Below, one piece after another: positions 45,225 through 54,242 of a DNA stretch of 64,000 nt. The DNA comes from Geobacter sp. UBA2189. GTDB taxonomy: Bacteria > Desulfobacterota > Desulfuromonadia > Geobacterales > Pseudopelobacteraceae. Numbering within the stretch: position 1 is the stretch's first letter; each line of letters opens with the position of its first letter. Where the stretch lies: the NCBI GenBank assembly GCA_002328035.1, contig DCVL01000043.1:1-64000 (forward strand). Reading direction: 5' to 3'. The notes under the pieces are model-generated. The model was not told the origin of the DNA. It was given only the letters and a program-made list of their open reading frames with translations, and did not search any database. The position numbers and the translations under genes are program-made.

Positions 45225-45878
45225 TTAAGGTAAAAACCGGACAAAAAACCGTTCAAGCCAGCGAAGTACAATAAAAAACAGTTCTTTTCCAAGATTTGAG
45301 CGTAACTTGATATACGGATTACGAACATAGCAAGGCCTGGCTCCTGCCAGCATGGCGGAGAGACAACCGGTCAGCAGACGGTCATCAACCATAAGTATTG
45401 AAGATGAGCGAACTGATGTCAATTCCTCTATTTTTTTTATCCCATCAGGAAAAGGCTTCTTACGAACACCTGAAATAAATCTCAAAGCTGGAAAATGCGT
45501 GGCAAACCAATTAATTCTTGGGCCAAAGGGACGGTTTGACAGGATAAATATCTGCTCCTGCCCAAAAACTGATGTCGCCCGTTCCAACCATTCAATCACC
45601 TCCGCAACTGGCTGATCCGCACCATGAGGAGCCAGAACGCCATCAAAATCTAGCGCCAACACCTTGATGCCTGAACAGGCAAGCTCATCAGCCGTTTGAT
45701 CAAGAACTGTTCTTGTTGGAGGCGTATCTGCAACCAGCTTTTGTAGCTCATTACGATACTCCCATCCTTTGATTACACTTTCTATAATATGTGATATGGC
45801 CGCATTCCTCTCTTTATCAAGGATTGAACCCTCCTTAAAACTAATAACAACAAAACCAAAAGCCTGCAATAGCTTCAT
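45225..45878 (-). CDS. HAD-superfamily phosphatase (YqeG-like)
   Basis: The 217-residue protein has the HAD motifs: nucleophile Asp in LALDFDGVLAPHG, LSNRP, a Lys in RKKPFPDGI and MVDDRLLTG. The order resembles YqeG/PGP-type phosphatases, some of which dephosphorylate phosphatidylglycerophosphate. The C-terminus is hydrophobic and Arg/Phe-rich (FFIVLRWLERFFVRFLP), so it may sit at the membrane. It converges on the CheX gene with a 5-base gap. Confidence 0.8.
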   Translation of the reverse strand: MKLLQAFGFVVISFKEGSILDKERNAAISHIIESVIKGWEYRNELQKLVADTPPTRTVLDQTADELACSGIKVLALDFDGVLAPHGADQPVAEVIEWLERATSVFGQEQIFILSNRPFGPRINWFATHFPALRFISGVRKKPFPDGIKKIEELTSVRSSSILMVDDRLLTGCLSAMLAGARPCYVRNPYIKLRSNLGKELFFIVLRWLERFFVRFLP

Positions 45879-45966
45879 ATAGCAAAAACTTCATCTTATT
45901 TCTCTTCTGTTTTTTAAATCCAGACGTTATATTCCAGTAATAAGACAGTCTACGGGAGGGATAAAA

Positions 45967-46818
45967 TTGGCACAAAACATTTTTCCACTCAAAGAACAGA
46001 TTGCAGGACTTGCAGAGAATCAGGACAGGATCTTTAATCTTGTAATAGAAGTTGCCCCCAGACTGATTGCAGCAGCGCTGATTCTTGCAGCAGGCTATTA
46101 TTTGGGACGCTGGGCAGGACGGATTCTTGACAAATTACTTACACGTCTGGAACTTGATCTTACCATCAGACAGTTACTGGTAAGGACAAGCAGAATACTG
46201 GTTTTGATACTGTTCCTTATCATCTCCCTTCAGAACCTCGGAGTTGATCTTTTACCTATGATCGCCGGGCTTAGCGTTGCAGGTGCGGGAGTTGCACTCG
46301 CAATGCAGGGGGTCCTCTCAAACCTTGCCGCAGGTCTTACTATCATATTCACTCATCCATACAAGATAAATGAATATATTTCCATTGCAGGAGAAGAAGG
46401 GATGGTTGAAAGTATCTCACTTTTCAGCACCACCTTAATCCATGTTGATCTCTCACGTGTCGTCATCCCCAACCGGAAAATAGCAGGAGAGATCCTTCAT
46501 AATTACGGAGAAATAAGGCAGATAAATATTACCGTAGGGGTTGCCTACAACACAGATCTCGAACTGGCTCTTGCATCTATAAATGAGGTGCTTGATAGAA
46601 ATCAACTGGTGCTGAAGGAACCTTCACCGTTTGTTCAGGTTGCCAAACTGTCTGATTCCTCAATCATAATAGGCGTCCAGCCTTGGGTGAATGTTCCTGA
46701 TTACCCTCAGGCTATCGGAGAACTCAACAGAACAGTTCTTGATATATTCCAAAAACGGGGCATCAACATCGCACTACCGCAGAGCGAGGTTCGTTTGTTG
46801 GAAAAGACTCCCGGATAA
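45967..46818 (+). CDS. MscS-type mechanosensitive channel
   Basis: The 283-residue protein has three TM segments (about 30-55, 70-90, 95-115) with the pore helix pattern GLSVAGAGVALAMQGVLSNLAAG, followed by the MscS beta domain (EEGMVESISLFSTTLI) and the C-terminal vestibule. It opens under membrane tension to release osmolytes. It begins with TTG at 45967, six bases after GGGAGGG; no ATG fits as well. Confidence 0.92.
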   Translation: MAQNIFPLKEQIAGLAENQDRIFNLVIEVAPRLIAAALILAAGYYLGRWAGRILDKLLTRLELDLTIRQLLVRTSRILVLILFLIISLQNLGVDLLPMIAGLSVAGAGVALAMQGVLSNLAAGLTIIFTHPYKINEYISIAGEEGMVESISLFSTTLIHVDLSRVVIPNRKIAGEILHNYGEIRQINITVGVAYNTDLELALASINEVLDRNQLVLKEPSPFVQVAKLSDSSIIIGVQPWVNVPDYPQAIGELNRTVLDIFQKRGINIALPQSEVRLLEKTPG

Positions 46819-46852
46819 CGAACCACGCTCTGAACAAATTGAATTTAGAAAT

Positions 46853-47302
46853 TTATTTCACCTCAACATTAATCTGTTTCGGCTTAACCTCCTCCTTCTT
46901 GGGCAATGTGACCGTAAGGACTCCCTTTTCACAGGTAGCTGCCACATTTTCCTGTACTACCGTAGCTGGAAGTTTGAAACTACGCTGGAATGCACCGAAA
47001 TAGCGTTCAATCCGGTGATAGTTTTCCTTTTTAACTTCACTTTCATGCTTCCGCTCACCTTTAATTACAAGCATATTGTCTTCAATACGGACATCAATAT
47101 CCTTCTGATCAATATCTGGAAGTTCCGCCTTTAAAACGATTGAATCCTCAGTTTCGTAGATATCCACCGGAGGCTGCCAGATCCCCTCTTTTATATCCTC
47201 GCCTGAATACTCATTTCCACTCCATGAAAGGTTCAGAAGACGATCCATCTGGTCTTGCATGCTGCGAAGTTCACGTAACGGATTGTACTTTACGATAGCC
47301 AT
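46853..47302 (-). CDS. Hsp20-family small heat-shock protein
   Basis: The 149-residue chaperone has the alpha-crystallin domain (about 40-135): WQPPVDIYETEDSIVLKAELP, VIKGERKHE, YHRIERYFGAFQRSFKLP and the C-terminal GVLTVTLPKKE. It holds unfolded proteins without using ATP. GAGGAGG precedes the ATG. No CIRCE element was seen, so control by HrcA is unlikely here. Confidence 0.94.
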   Translation of the reverse strand: MAIVKYNPLRELRSMQDQMDRLLNLSWSGNEYSGEDIKEGIWQPPVDIYETEDSIVLKAELPDIDQKDIDVRIEDNMLVIKGERKHESEVKKENYHRIERYFGAFQRSFKLPATVVQENVAATCEKGVLTVTLPKKEEVKPKQINVEVK

Positions 47303-47356
47303 GACAATTTCCTCCTCTTTCTTTATTCTGAAATCTTTTGGTGGAACTCTAGTAAA

Positions 47357-47384
47357 AAGATACTCATATAAAAGCAGATGTCAA
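47357..47384 (-). promoter_or_regulatory. Promoter of the Hsp20 gene
   Basis: On the minus strand TTGACA (47379-47384, inside CTTGACA) and TATCTT (47357-47362) are 16 bases apart, 55 bases before the ATG. The -10 does not match the heat-shock sigma-32 form CCCCAT, so this reads as a housekeeping-type promoter. Confidence 0.5.
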
Positions 47385-47441
47385 GGGTGTGTCCAATTCA
47401 AGATTGGAACAAATGCTTTCCACTTCCTTACTCTATCTGTA

Positions 47442-47468
47442 TTGACAGCTATACCTATACGGTATAGG
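47442..47468 (+). promoter_or_regulatory. Promoter with inverted repeat before the PilT-like gene
   Basis: TTGACA (47442-47447) is followed by CTATACC (47449-47455) and GGTATAG (47461-47467), a perfect 7-bp inverted repeat around five bases that overlaps a possible -10 (TATAGG, 15-base spacing). The symmetry suggests an operator for a dimeric regulator; none is encoded next to it. Confidence 0.4.
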
Positions 47469-47537
47469 GATAAAATCATTTTAAAATAGCGTAGCCCGCA
47501 TAACCATGCTATCCACGAAAAACTGATGGAGAAACAG

Positions 47538-49112
47538 ATGACCGAAAAAACCTCAAAAAAAGAAGAGCTCCGAATTGGCGAACACTTTGTTAAATCAGGG
47601 CTTATTACACCAGAGCAACTGAATATTGCCCTTAAGCGTCAGGTACAGACAGGAGACAAATTGGGCTCAACCCTCCTGCAACTCGGTTATATAACCACGG
47701 AAAAACTGCTTGAATTTCTTAAGGAGTTTTACAGGATACCCTCTATTGATATGTTCAGCATAGTTATTGATCCATCTGTAATGCAGGGTATAGCCCTTGA
47801 GCAGATGGCACGACTTAAGGCTATTCCAATACTGCTTTCACAGAAACTTATCTTTGTGGCGATGTCTGATCCAAATGACATTGACGCGGTCAACGAGCTT
47901 GAATTTACACTTGGCAAGAAGGTTCAGCCTATTGCCGCTCCAAATGCACAGATCAAGGCGTTTCTTTTATATATGCATAAAAACAGCAACAAGCTTAATT
48001 CCAAGATCTCCGGCGCTGACGTCTCAAAAGATCTGGCCGGTACAGAGTGTCAGGAAAAAGCAAACGGCATTGAACAGCTGCTTACCCTGCTTGTTCAACG
48101 CAACGCTTCGGATCTGCTGATATCAGCCGGACTTCCCCCATGTCTTAAACTTAATAATGAGATAGTCAGAATGCAGCTCCCACATCTGACACCGGGAAAT
48201 GTGGAAGAGATAGCCCGCGAAATGATGACAGAAACACAGTGGAATGAATTTATGGAGAACGGAGAATCTGATTTTGGTCTTTTAAAGCCAGAAATCGGAC
48301 GATTCAGAGTCAATGTTTACCGTCAGCGTTCTTCTGTCTCGCTCACCGTCAGAAGCATCGCTGACAAGATTCCAACCCTCTCCTCACTGGGTTTCGGAGA
48401 AGAGATTGAGCCGTTTGTCATGCAGTCGCAGGGCCTCATACTGGTAACCGGACCTACAGGACATGGCAAAAGCACTACTGTTGCCGCAATGGTTGACTGC
48501 ATAAATTCAAAACGGAAGTCCAACATAATTACCATTGAGGATCCTATAGAATTTTTACACAAACACAAAATGAGCAATATCAATCAACGTGAAATCGGAA
48601 GGGACACCCGATCATTCAAGGAAGGGCTTAAACATATATTCAGACAGGCAGCCGATGTAATTGTTATCGGAGAGATGAGAGATGCTGAAAGCTTCGAGAT
48701 CGCAGTTCAGGCCGCAGGCACAGGGCATCTGGTCATCAGCACACTGCACGCAAACGCAACAACCAACGCAATTGACAGAATCATTGAAATATGTCCAGCG
48801 GAAAGACAGGAGCAGATAAGAAGCCAGTTGGCAGACAGCCTTTTGTTATGCATCTGCCAGAGGCTTTTACCATCAAAAAACAAGGCAGGCAGGGTACTGG
48901 CATATGAGAGGCTTTCAACTTCAAGCCGCATAAAGAACATGATCAGGGAAAACAAGTGCCACCAGATACGAACGATCTTTCAGCAATCTGTTGATGAATA
49001 CTCCCCTCTGGATATATCTCTTGCAAGTCTTGTAAAAGCTGGCAAGGTAAGCTCGGAGGAGGCGCTTAAATATTGTGAGAATCCTGCTTCACTAAAGTTT
49101 ATGACATCCTGA
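47538..49112 (+). CDS. PilT-like secretion ATPase with N-terminal MshEN domain
   Basis: The 524-residue protein joins an MshEN/GspE N-terminal domain (about 10-150, LRIGEHFVKSGLITPEQLNIALKRQ and KLGSTLLQLGYIT) to a PilT-type ATPase with Walker A GPTGHGKST (about residue 305), TIEDPIEFLH, GEMRDAESFEIAVQAAGTGHLV and ISTLHANAT. PilT ATPases retract type IV pili; MshEN domains can bind c-di-GMP. The ATG at 47538 follows GGAG by 6 bases; an ATG 12 bases upstream has no such site. It abuts the convergent proC gene directly. Confidence 0.9.
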   Translation: MTEKTSKKEELRIGEHFVKSGLITPEQLNIALKRQVQTGDKLGSTLLQLGYITTEKLLEFLKEFYRIPSIDMFSIVIDPSVMQGIALEQMARLKAIPILLSQKLIFVAMSDPNDIDAVNELEFTLGKKVQPIAAPNAQIKAFLLYMHKNSNKLNSKISGADVSKDLAGTECQEKANGIEQLLTLLVQRNASDLLISAGLPPCLKLNNEIVRMQLPHLTPGNVEEIAREMMTETQWNEFMENGESDFGLLKPEIGRFRVNVYRQRSSVSLTVRSIADKIPTLSSLGFGEEIEPFVMQSQGLILVTGPTGHGKSTTVAAMVDCINSKRKSNIITIEDPIEFLHKHKMSNINQREIGRDTRSFKEGLKHIFRQAADVIVIGEMRDAESFEIAVQAAGTGHLVISTLHANATTNAIDRIIEICPAERQEQIRSQLADSLLLCICQRLLPSKNKAGRVLAYERLSTSSRIKNMIRENKCHQIRTIFQQSVDEYSPLDISLASLVKAGKVSSEEALKYCENPASLKFMTS

Positions 49113-49934
49113 TTACAAAAGCTTGATCCCTGCCAATTCTTTTGATCTCTTGACTGCAGCATCAACTGCGTCCATTACCAGACCATGCAGTCGGCCATTT
49201 TCCAAAACATGCAGTGCCGCAATGGTTGTGCCTCCCGGAGAGCTTACCCTTTCTCTAAGGACAGCCGGATGCTCGCCACACTCTTTCAAGAGTTGGGCAG
49301 ATCCAAGTACCGTCTGTATAGCCAGACCATTAGCCACATCCCTTGAAAGCCCGTTTTTAACCCCGGCATCAGAGAGTGCCTCCACAAAAGAAAACAGATA
49401 TGCGGGACCGCTTCCTGAGAGACCTGTAACCGCATCCATCTGACGTTCTGCGACCTGATATACTGTACCAACAAGAGAAAAAAGCTCTGTCGCCAATTCG
49501 ATATCGGCAGATGTAGCCCTTCTTCCACCTGATATTGCAGTTGCTGCAGCCTGCACCAGAGCCGGTGTATTGGGCATGGCACGGATCACACGGCAACCGG
49601 CTTGAAGAGACTCCTCTATAAAGGTTGTTGAGATTCCTGCCATAATAGAGATAAGAAGTTTGGCAGGGCTTAGAGAGGCTTCAAGGCCTGACAGCACACT
49701 GGCAGCCATCTGAGGTTTAACTGAAAGGATGACAAGGTTAGCTTCATGGACAACCGCACTGTTTTCATCTGTGCTCTTTACCTGTAGTGTTGAAGTCAGA
49801 TGAGCGCGACGGTCAGTAACCGGATCCGAGACAATAATATTACGAGGTGGCATTCCACCAGAGATCAAGCCCTTAATGATTGCCTCAGCCATGTTACCAC
49901 CGCCGATAAAACCAACTGTGCTGTTCATCAGCAT
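49113..49934 (-). CDS. proC: Pyrroline-5-carboxylate reductase
   Basis: This enzyme reduces pyrroline-5-carboxylate to proline with NAD(P)H. The 273 residues show the N-terminal VGFIGGGNMAEAIIKGL, RAMPNTPALV and the C-terminal signature SSPGGTTIAALHVLENG. The ATG at 49934 follows GGAGG by 6 bases and overlaps the end of the small transporter gene by 7 bases, so it is the last gene of the hpn operon. Confidence 0.95.
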   Translation of the reverse strand: MLMNSTVGFIGGGNMAEAIIKGLISGGMPPRNIIVSDPVTDRRAHLTSTLQVKSTDENSAVVHEANLVILSVKPQMAASVLSGLEASLSPAKLLISIMAGISTTFIEESLQAGCRVIRAMPNTPALVQAAATAISGGRRATSADIELATELFSLVGTVYQVAERQMDAVTGLSGSGPAYLFSFVEALSDAGVKNGLSRDVANGLAIQTVLGSAQLLKECGEHPAVLRERVSSPGGTTIAALHVLENGRLHGLVMDAVDAAVKRSKELAGIKLL

Positions 49935-50380
49935 GAAAAACCTCCGGTTTTATTTTCAGTCTGCGCTGTATGCTGAGCCAGTTCCGTTGTCTGCTTCTTG
50001 TCTGTAGCGCTGCTTTTAGTGACAAGCATCACACCCAGACAAACAAGCGCAATGCCGGCCCAACGGAGAGGAGAAACTTCTTCATGCAGAATATACTTGG
50101 CCAACACTGCCACAAGCACATAGTTTAGAGCCTGCATCGGGAGGGCAACAGAGAGGTCTTCCCATGAAAGCACTGCAAGCCAGATAAAGAAGAACAACGC
50201 CAGCATCGCAGTGCCCAATACAATTTTCCATTCAGTCATAGCACGAAACGCAACATCAATTATGCCTCGAAGGTTCATCGTAGAAAGGTCGCCCAGCTCC
50301 TTCATCCCCTTTGCCAGCAGGATATCACCGACCGTTCCGGCTGTAACCGCCAGTATCATAAGCACAACCGTCTTAAACAT
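49928..50380 (-). CDS. Small DMT/EamA-like membrane transporter
   Basis: The 150-residue protein has four TM segments (about 1-20, 48-68, 75-95, 100-118) like one half of an EamA transporter or a small multidrug resistance unit (WEDLSVALPMQALNYVLVAVLAKYILHEEVSPLRWAGIALVCLGVMLV), then a Thr/Gln-rich tail. It overlaps hpnK by 8 bases, so it may move a hopanoid or its precursor; that is only inference from place. Confidence 0.8.
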   Translation of the reverse strand: MFKTVVLMILAVTAGTVGDILLAKGMKELGDLSTMNLRGIIDVAFRAMTEWKIVLGTAMLALFFFIWLAVLSWEDLSVALPMQALNYVLVAVLAKYILHEEVSPLRWAGIALVCLGVMLVTKSSATDKKQTTELAQHTAQTENKTGGFSC

Positions 50381-51242
50381 ATTCTTTAATCTCTCCGCGA
50401 TAGTTTATCAGTTCAATTGAAAGCTGCCTTAGTTTGTCTTTTACCTTTTGCGAAAGCAGCGCCGCCAGTTCTTCTTCATGCCGGTAATCAGGCATCCTTC
50501 TGGTTATCTCGCTATCTGGCAGAGTACCGGGATGAAAATAGATCTCCGTAATCCCTTCTTTCAACCTCTCCAGAATTGAAAGCAGATACTGCTCCGTCAT
50601 TCTGCCTGAATTGAGGACACCTTTAACCTCTACAGCTGTTTTTATCTTGTGGTATTTGAGAACAGGAGCAGCATAACTTGAAAGGGAACCAAAAATGAAC
50701 CGTTCGATAGATTTGCCAATAAGGCGTGAGCTGTCATGTCTCAGGTTTTCAAGGAGTCGTTCACGGGTAGTTCTAAAACTTGCAATCCCGTAAATTGGCA
50801 TTAGCTCTGAAAGCACAGAAAAAACAGTAGGATGCATCTGAATATTAAGGTGTCCATCAACATGCGACAGTAAAACCCCTGCCTGTTTAACCTTTTGTAT
50901 CTGCGCCTCAATCTCGTTTCTAAGCTGCATCCTGATTGTTGGATCAAAAAAGAGCTTCATACCTACAGCAACCGGATTATCAGGAAAACAGCCGTTACTG
51001 CCAACAAGCCCCGAAATCTTTTCAGGCGGCAACACAGGGCGTCCCTGCACAAGAGTCAAATGAAGCCCCACCTGCAATCCAGGATTGCGCCTTGCTATAT
51101 CAACCGCCTCATCAAAGGCATCCCCTCCTGCCATCAGGGATGCCTGCGTAAGAAATCCATCCTGCCAGGCCTTCTCCACCGCCCTGTTTACTCCGGACGA
51201 CAGACCAAAGTCATCGGCGTTAATAACAAGTTGTCTCAACAC
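50373..51242 (-). CDS. hpnK: HpnK, hopanoid-linked YdjC-type deacetylase
   Basis: The 289-residue protein is a YdjC/ChbG-like carbohydrate deacetylase with metal residues in VINADDFGLSSGVNRAV, the LQVGLHLTL loop and SHVDGHLNIQMHPTV. In hopanoid loci HpnK removes the acetyl group from N-acetylglucosaminyl bacteriohopanetetrol. It overlaps hpnJ by seven bases. The hpnI glycosyltransferase and squalene-hopene cyclase are not in the window. Confidence 0.87.
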   Translation of the reverse strand: MLRQLVINADDFGLSSGVNRAVEKAWQDGFLTQASLMAGGDAFDEAVDIARRNPGLQVGLHLTLVQGRPVLPPEKISGLVGSNGCFPDNPVAVGMKLFFDPTIRMQLRNEIEAQIQKVKQAGVLLSHVDGHLNIQMHPTVFSVLSELMPIYGIASFRTTRERLLENLRHDSSRLIGKSIERFIFGSLSSYAAPVLKYHKIKTAVEVKGVLNSGRMTEQYLLSILERLKEGITEIYFHPGTLPDSEITRRMPDYRHEEELAALLSQKVKDKLRQLSIELINYRGEIKEYV

Positions 51243-52657
51243 TGTCCCTGTTTACGCTTACGCATATAATCAAGATACTGACGACCTTCCTTTAGCAGCT
51301 TCCTTCGCTCGTTACCGTCTACAATCATCTTGCCAATACTTCTAAGTATATACTTAGGACGGAAGTAAAACTTGTCGTAAAACTCCTCAACTGAATTGAA
51401 TATCTCCGCATTCGTAAGATTAGGATAGTTAATCACGCACTTCTGGTGACCGGTATCGTCAATAAAGTCATCAGAGGCAATCCAGCCCTGTTCCTTAGCC
51501 ATGGTATAAAACTCGGTGCCCGGATATGGTGAGGCAAGAGATGCCTGAATAGAATTAAGATCCAGCTGTTTGGCGTACTCTATGGTCTCCCTGATAGTTT
51601 CTTTTGTTTCTCCAGGCAGACCCATAATAAAGGCTCCGTGGATAGAAAGCCCCAGTTTCTTGCAATCCTTTGTAAACTGGATTGCCTGCTCTTTGGTTAC
51701 CCCTTTTTTGATATTCTTGAGGATCTGCTCATTTCCGCTCTCATAACCCACAACAACGTGCCTAAGTCCTGATTCACGCATAATCTTGAGTGTCTCATAG
51801 TCACAGTTGGCGCGGGTATTTGCTGTCCAGGAGATACCGAGTGGTTTAAGGAGTCTGGCCACTTCGCGGGCATGAGTAGTATTGGCTGTAAATGTATCAT
51901 CATCAAAGGAGAGTTCTTTCATCTCCGGTATATTCTCTGTAATCCACTTAACCTCATCATATACGTTCTTTGGCGAACGGGTACGCATCTGACGTCCGGA
52001 AAAGGTCTGCGGCCAGAGACAGTAGATACACCTGAACGGACAACCACGGCTGGAATATATAGACACGTAAGGATTCTTGAAATGCGGGATTATATATTCA
52101 GAGATCGGCAGATCACGACGGTACACCTGCGCTACAAACGGCAGAGCGTCAAGATCCTCTATCAAGGGTCTGTCAGGGGTATGAACCACCTTACCATCCT
52201 TGATAAAGCTCAGACCATCAACCTTGCTCCACTCACGCCCCTCACACAACTCTTTGGTTGAATAATCAAACTCGCCACGGCAGACTATATCAATAATTCC
52301 GTTGCCCGCCTTAAGAGATTCCTCAGGCAGAACGGTAACATGAGGACCTGTAAGCACAGTTACCATCTCCGGCTTTATCTCTTTGATACGACGGGCGGTC
52401 TCAATATCAAGCTGAAGGGTCGGGGTAGAGGTGTACATCACAACCATGTCAAAGTTTTTGGCAATCTCAAGACAGGCAGGCAGATCCAGCTTCTGCACAG
52501 GGGCATCAACAACCCTGCTACCTTCTATCATACCTGCAGGGTAACAAAGCCAGGTAGGATACCAGAATGATGTCACTTCTCTGGATGCCTGATAACGCGC
52601 ACCAGCTCCACCATCAAAATCCTCAAAGGTAGGCGGGTTAAGAAAAAGCGGTTTCAT
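51236..52657 (-). CDS. hpnJ: HpnJ, hopanoid-linked B12/radical SAM protein
   Basis: The 473-residue protein has a B12-binding-like N-terminal domain (about 1-150) and a radical SAM core with Cys206, Cys210 and Cys213 in GCPFRCIYC. The start MKPLFLNPPTFEDFDGGAGARYQ is typical of HpnJ. HpnJ acts on the glucosaminyl hopanoid in making the cyclitol ether head group. AAGGAG precedes the ATG. It is the first gene of the hpnJ-hpnK-transporter-proC operon. Confidence 0.9.
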   Translation of the reverse strand: MKPLFLNPPTFEDFDGGAGARYQASREVTSFWYPTWLCYPAGMIEGSRVVDAPVQKLDLPACLEIAKNFDMVVMYTSTPTLQLDIETARRIKEIKPEMVTVLTGPHVTVLPEESLKAGNGIIDIVCRGEFDYSTKELCEGREWSKVDGLSFIKDGKVVHTPDRPLIEDLDALPFVAQVYRRDLPISEYIIPHFKNPYVSIYSSRGCPFRCIYCLWPQTFSGRQMRTRSPKNVYDEVKWITENIPEMKELSFDDDTFTANTTHAREVARLLKPLGISWTANTRANCDYETLKIMRESGLRHVVVGYESGNEQILKNIKKGVTKEQAIQFTKDCKKLGLSIHGAFIMGLPGETKETIRETIEYAKQLDLNSIQASLASPYPGTEFYTMAKEQGWIASDDFIDDTGHQKCVINYPNLTNAEIFNSVEEFYDKFYFRPKYILRSIGKMIVDGNERRKLLKEGRQYLDYMRKRKQGQC

Positions 52658-52790
52658 TACAACTCCTTGGTAGTTACTGAAATGCTCGACAATAATGGAT
52701 TTACGGGAATAAAGTCAAGCAAGTTCAAGCAACTTGACATCGGTGAATATTGCGGCAAGATAATAAAAAACGATCAGAAAGGAACATTAT

Positions 52791-53123
52791 ATGAGAAAGG
52801 TAGCAGGAATAATCACAGGGTCAGTTTTGATTTTATCAGCCACCTGGTGTTTTGCATTAGAGCTGAAAGGGACTCAGATCAAAGGCGTTCCGGGTCGTGA
52901 TGCACAGATTATAAGCACACCTGTAAAACTCGTTAAACCGATGAAGATTGATCGGATTGAAGGTGGAAGGGACGGGCTCTGCATCCAGTCACCGGCAGAG
53001 GTTCCATTATGCGGAGACCCGTCAGAACTGAAAGACAGGATATTAAAGCCTGGCAGTTACACGGTTTATCCCAACATACCAACCGGCAAGGATAGGGCAT
53101 CAGTCACAGTCTACTTAAAATAA
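52791..53123 (+). CDS. Small secreted protein of unknown function
   Basis: The 110-residue protein has a signal peptide (MRKVAGIITGSVLILSATWCFA) and a short mature part with two cysteines (GLCIQSP, PLCGDP) that could form a disulfide, ending in strand-rich VTVYLK. The ATG follows AAAGGAAC. I do not recognise the family. It lies alone, divergent from hpnJ. Confidence 0.65.
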   Translation: MRKVAGIITGSVLILSATWCFALELKGTQIKGVPGRDAQIISTPVKLVKPMKIDRIEGGRDGLCIQSPAEVPLCGDPSELKDRILKPGSYTVYPNIPTGKDRASVTVYLK

Positions 53124-53146
53124 AAAGGGCAGCTTAATAACTGCCC
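53122..53146 (-). terminator. Terminator after the helix-hairpin-helix gene
   Basis: GGGCAG (53127-53132) and CTGCCC (53141-53146) form a 6-bp stem, followed on the minus strand by a T run (the A run at 53122-53126). It ends the convergent helix-hairpin-helix gene and overlaps the last base pairs of the small secreted protein gene. Confidence 0.7.
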
Positions 53147-53170
53147 CTCGATCCTTTTACCAAATCGATT

Positions 53171-53551
53171 CTACTTCTTCTTCGGTTCTGCCTTTGTTGC
53201 TGGCTTTGCAGCATTTTTCTTTGGCTGCTTTGCAATAATCCGATCCTTTACCTTCTCATATACTGATTCCGGCAGAATCTTGCGTGAAACCAGTTGAGCC
53301 TTGTTCGCAAATGGGCGGTTTACCACAATCTTGGCAATATAGGCATCTCCAAGCCCTGGAATAGCCTTTAACTCTGCATCGGTTGCACTGTTGATATCAA
53401 CAGGCTCCTGTTTGGCTATAGGGGCTTTGGCATCTGCCTTTGCTGCAACAGGTTTTGCTGCTGGCTTTGCAGGTTCAGCTGCAAAGGCCAAATTTAGAGA
53501 CAAACTCAGCACGGCAAGCGTAACCACAAGACTAATCCAGTTTCTTTTCAT
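53171..53551 (-). CDS. Exported helix-hairpin-helix (ComEA-like) protein
   Basis: The 126-residue protein has a signal peptide (MKRNWISLVVTLAVLSLSLNLAFA), an Ala/Lys/Pro-rich linker, and one ComEA-type helix-hairpin-helix domain (VDINSATDAELKAIPGLGDAYIAKIV ... AQLVSRKILPESVYEKVKD), then a Lys-rich tail. Such proteins bind DNA, in some cases during uptake. The ATG at 53551 follows AGGAGG; the upstream in-frame ATG would hide the signal peptide. Confidence 0.85.
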   Translation of the reverse strand: MKRNWISLVVTLAVLSLSLNLAFAAEPAKPAAKPVAAKADAKAPIAKQEPVDINSATDAELKAIPGLGDAYIAKIVVNRPFANKAQLVSRKILPESVYEKVKDRIIAKQPKKNAAKPATKAEPKKK

Positions 53552-53668
53552 CTGTTTTTCCTCCTTTTTTTGACACAGATAATTTGTATCTGCTTTTAAC
53601 AACAGCATAAACCGATGTCAATTATCCAGATAAACAGGCTTGGTAACTGCCAGAAGATAGCCCAGCGA

Positions 53669-54151
53669 TTACTTTCCACAGCATTTTTTATACTTTTTTC
53701 CACTACCGCAAGGACAAGGTTCGTTCCGACCTATTTTGTTAACAACAATAGGTTTGGGCTTAACCATTGCTCCATCAGTAAAGAACCAGAGGCCATCTTT
53801 TTTCTTAAACAAGGCATTTTCATGGTGTTCATGCAAGGTTCCATCCTGCTTGAAGCGAGCAATAAACTCCACCTCTCCGTTACTGTCATTTTCAAGTCCC
53901 CTGACGGTATCAACTATATCCAGCCCTATCCATTCAGACGATTCAGCCCATGTTTTGGTTCCAGCAGGGTCATAATCCTGACGGTGCTCCGGATGGATAC
54001 TTTCGTAGATAAAGTCCATCTCAATCTTCGTGTAGGCAGAATACCTCGCCCTCATCAGCTGCTCGGCAGTTTTTGCAGGCCGCAACCCTTTAATTACAGG
54101 TTCACAGCAGTCGGAGTAAGATGCGTTGCTTCCGCATGGACAACTGTTCAT
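53669..54151 (-). CDS. YchJ-like protein with two SEC-C zinc motifs
   Basis: The 160-residue protein has SEC-C motifs at both ends (CPCGSNASYSDCC and CPCGSGKKYKKCC) around an NTF2-like middle domain with MRARYSAYTKIEMDFIYES. The YchJ family is of unknown function; SEC-C motifs bind zinc and can contact SecB or ribosomes. GGGG lies 9 bases before the ATG. Intact. Confidence 0.9.
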   Translation of the reverse strand: MNSCPCGSNASYSDCCEPVIKGLRPAKTAEQLMRARYSAYTKIEMDFIYESIHPEHRQDYDPAGTKTWAESSEWIGLDIVDTVRGLENDSNGEVEFIARFKQDGTLHEHHENALFKKKDGLWFFTDGAMVKPKPIVVNKIGRNEPCPCGSGKKYKKCCGK

Positions 54152-54242
54152 GTAAAGTTCCCCTTTAGAGAAGAGATTTTAATTTGAGCGGAGTATAGTA
54201 CGCTTTGACTAAACTTCAAAACGGTTTTAAGGGAACACAGCC

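Noticed and set aside
45966..45985. TGGCAC at the MscS start, as a second sigma-54 promoter
   Set aside because: No GC element follows at -12 spacing, and it lies inside the start of the coding region.
53615..54187. 190-residue plus-strand open frame
   Set aside because: It is antisense to the YchJ-like gene, whose SEC-C motifs are unmistakable.
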